Shown piece after piece: positions 11,807 to 13,695 of a DNA stretch of 13,695 bases; position 1 is the first letter of the stretch, and the number at the start of each line of letters is the position of its first letter. The notes below the pieces were generated by a model. The model was given only the letters and a program-made list of their open reading frames with translations, was not told the origin of the DNA and ran no database searches. This DNA is from Bdellovibrionales bacterium (GTDB lineage Bacteria > Bdellovibrionota > Bacteriovoracia > Bacteriovoracales > Bacteriovoracaceae). Where the stretch lies: assembly GCA_005791855.1 (NCBI GenBank), contig SXUH01000148.1, positions 1-13,695 of the forward strand. The letters run 5' to 3'. Position numbers and translations under genes: made by a program.

Positions 11807-13695
11807 ATGAACAAACCATTTACTCCGCCGGCCAATGTGAAAGATCTACTATCTCGGTTATCCCGTCCCAAGAAGGCCGTGGTCACCTCCGGAATGCCCT
11901 ACGCGAACGGGCCCCTCCACCTGGGCCACCTGGCGGGGGCGTTCATCCCGCCGGACATCCTCGCCCGGTACCTGCGCATGATGATCGGAGAAGAAAACGT
12001 GCTCTACGTCTGCGGAACCGACGACCACGGCTCGACCTCCGAGGTCGCGGCCCTGAAGAGCAACCAGACCGTCCGGGAGTTCATCGACCAGATCCACTCG
12101 ACGCAGAAGCGGACCCTCGACCGCTACGGCGTCTCGCTGAACGTCTACTCCGGGACCTCGAGGCCCGACTGCTTCCCCCTGCACGCCGAGCTCTGCCAGG
12201 AGTTCCTCCGGAAGCTCCACGGGAACGGCATGCTGGAGAAGAAGACCACCAAGCAGTGGTTCGATCCGAAGCTTAACCGCTTCCTCCAGGACCGGAACGT
12301 CACCGGGAAGTGCCCGAACCCGAGCTGCACCAACCTCGCGGCCTACTCCGATGACTGCGACGTCTGCGGGGCCCAGTACGACCCGAGCCAGCTCGTCAAC
12401 CCGAAGTCGTCTCTGAGCGACGCGACCCCGTACCTCAAGGACACGGTCCACTGGTGGCTCGACATGTGGAAGGTCTCCGACCAGCTCGTCGAGTGGATCA
12501 AGACCAAGCAGAACAAGTGGCGCACCGGCGTCTTCAACGAAGTCTACGGGACGGTCCAGCCGGCGTTCCAGTTCGACAACGTCCACGAGCCGGCCTTCAA
12601 GGAGCTCCGGGCTTCGCTCCCGAAGCACAAGAGCCGGTACGCACCGGGGAAGAAGGTCGTCGTGCAGTTCGAGAGCAAGGCCGACTTCACCCAGGGCCTC
12701 CGGCTCCTGGAGGAGAAGGGCATCCCCTGTGCGCTGATGGACGAGTGGGCCCACCGGTCCATCACCCGGGACGTGAGCTGGGGGATCCCCGTGCCGGAGG
12801 AGCTCGACCCCGAGCTCAGGGGAAAGACGCTCTACGTGTGGCCCGATTCCCTCATCGCGCCGATCTCCTTCTCCAAGGTCGCCCTGAAGAACCAGGGCCG
12901 CGATCCGATGGAGTACGAAGCCTTCTGGAAGGACCCGGAGGCGAAGATCTACCAGTTCCTGGGCCAGGACAACGTCTACTTCTACGTGCTCATGCAAGGG
13001 GCGATGTGGTTCGGGGTCCAGGACGACATCCACCGCCAGCCCGGGCGCGGGGACTTCACCCTCACCGACGTCCTCGGCTGCTTCCACCTCATGGTGGACG
13101 GGGAGAAGATGAGCAAGTCCAAGGGGAACTTCTTCAGCGGGGACCAGCTCCTGGACGAGCTGGGCTACGACGCCGACCAGATCCGCTACTTCCTCGCCCT
13201 CCTGAGCCTCTCGGAGAAGTCCTCGAACTTCGACTTCAACACGCTCAAGGAGCGGAACAAGTTCCTCGCGGGCCCGCTGAACGCCGCCATCGAAAAGCCC
13301 ATCTCCGCGTGCAACTCCAAGTTCGACGGGAAGGTCCCGGCGGGGAAGCTCCTGGAGAAGGCCGAGAAGGAAACCATGCAGATCGTGCAGAAGTACCTCA
13401 AGCAGATGGAGAAGGCCGAGTACTCGACCCTCCTCTTCGCCATCGAGAACTACGCCCGCCTCGTCAACAGCTTCTTCGTCCAGTACAAGCCCCACGACGA
13501 CCGGGCCCCGCTGGAGGGCCGGAGCGACGCCCTCTACAGCTGCTTCTACGTGCTGAAGAACCTCATGATCATGCTCCATCCGTTCGCCCCCCGGACCATG
13601 GAGAAGGTCCGGCAGTCGCTGAACCTGCCGGCGTCGGTGTTCTCTCTGGAAGAGCTAGGTACTGGACTTCCCGCGGGCCACGCCATCGGGCAGAA
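11807..13695 (+). CDS. metG: Methionyl-tRNA synthetase, divergent, 3' end outside the window
   Basis: The first 629 residues are visible, cut by the window edge. This class I aminoacyl-tRNA synthetase charges tRNA-Met. The opening TSGMPYANGPLHLGHLAG holds the HIGH-type HLGH (38-41). TDDHG follows at 71-75. A Cys4 zinc knuckle is at C169, C174, C184 and C187, the first pair spaced four rather than the usual two residues apart. ITRD...WGIPVP is at 319-330, and KMSKS at 434-438. The anticodon-binding helical domain follows from about 470. Two oddities: an in-frame insertion of about 64 residues (roughly 251-315) ahead of ITRD, and replacement of the usual YVW-x-D-A-P-I-G-Y by YVWPDSLIAP, with Tyr393 where the pocket histidine of E. 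coli MetRS (His301) is expected. The start is ATG 11807; there is no Shine-Dalgarno and it is probably leaderless. The identity as MetRS is strong. Confidence 0.9.
   Translation, partial: MNKPFTPPANVKDLLSRLSRPKKAVVTSGMPYANGPLHLGHLAGAFIPPDILARYLRMMIGEENVLYVCGTDDHGSTSEVAALKSNQTVREFIDQIHSTQKRTLDRYGVSLNVYSGTSRPDCFPLHAELCQEFLRKLHGNGMLEKKTTKQWFDPKLNRFLQDRNVTGKCPNPSCTNLAAYSDDCDVCGAQYDPSQLVNPKSSLSDATPYLKDTVHWWLDMWKVSDQLVEWIKTKQNKWRTGVFNEVYGTVQPAFQFDNVHEPAFKELRASLPKHKSRYAPGKKVVVQFESKADFTQGLRLLEEKGIPCALMDEWAHRSITRDVSWGIPVPEELDPELRGKTLYVWPDSLIAPISFSKVALKNQGRDPMEYEAFWKDPEAKIYQFLGQDNVYFYVLMQGAMWFGVQDDIHRQPGRGDFTLTDVLGCFHLMVDGEKMSKSKGNFFSGDQLLDELGYDADQIRYFLALLSLSEKSSNFDFNTLKERNKFLAGPLNAAIEKPISACNSKFDGKVPAGKLLEKAEKETMQIVQKYLKQMEKAEYSTLLFAIENYARLVNSFFVQYKPHDDRAPLEGRSDALYSCFYVLKNLMIMLHPFAPRTMEKVRQSLNLPASVFSLEELGTGLPAGHAIGQ

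Noticed and set aside
11858..13579. Long open frame antisense to metG (573 codons), and similar long antisense frames over rlmN (3803-4954), the MATE gene (2483-3397) and the propeller gene (4987-6045).
   Set aside because: Their translations are low-complexity (rich in E, D, G, V, R, L) with no domains. They arise because GC-biased codons leave few stops on the opposite strand.

Overview
The window is a high-GC chromosomal stretch in which third codon positions are dominated by G and C (CTC, GAG, AAG, ATC, CGG). Several proteins carry signal peptides, and one has a lipobox followed by Ser, so a Gram-negative (diderm) bacterium is likely. A deltaproteobacterial or Bdellovibrionota-like lineage would fit, but that is a guess from protein flavour, not a proof. 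Genes are tightly packed. No tRNA, rRNA, CRISPR array, transposase or phage gene was seen, and no intergenic gap exceeds about 160 bases.

Left part (1-2414, all + strand): three small exported proteins. They are a DUF1566-like periplasmic protein, a lipoprotein with a ThuA/GATase-like domain broken by an in-frame TGA, and an exported protein that reads as two tandem alpha+beta (dimeric alpha-beta-barrel-like) repeats. A MATE efflux transporter on the opposite strand ends 2 bases from the third.

Middle (3794-7807): rlmN (23S rRNA/tRNA m2A methyltransferase) is followed by an exported six-bladed Asp-box propeller that appears to be expressed from a leaderless promoter. Next come a small amphi-Trp domain protein with a textbook Shine-Dalgarno, and a soluble GAF-histidine kinase without a visible response regulator. 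A perfect 10-bp inverted repeat separates the last two.

Right part, minus strand: doxX, pirin, a LysR-type regulator and ushA (periplasmic 5'-nucleotidase/UDP-sugar hydrolase) run head to tail in that order. ushA overlaps the kinase tail-to-tail by 14 bases. The LysR-ushA gap holds a perfect 12-1-12 palindrome covering the probable ushA -35 box. doxX-pirin-LysR looks like a redox/quinone-stress group, which is inference from family co-occurrence.

Right edge, + strand: metG (methionyl-tRNA synthetase), cut by the window end. It carries an unusual insertion of roughly 60 residues before the ITRD/WGIPVP block and altered residues in the expected methionine pocket, and it also seems to have a leaderless promoter.

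The strongest oddities are the in-frame TGA at a likely glycine position, the divergent MetRS, the near-identical 29-base start block shared by two unrelated exported genes, the two leaderless promoters with identical geometry, and several palindromes placed on promoters or leaders. I did not find a clearly new multi-gene system.
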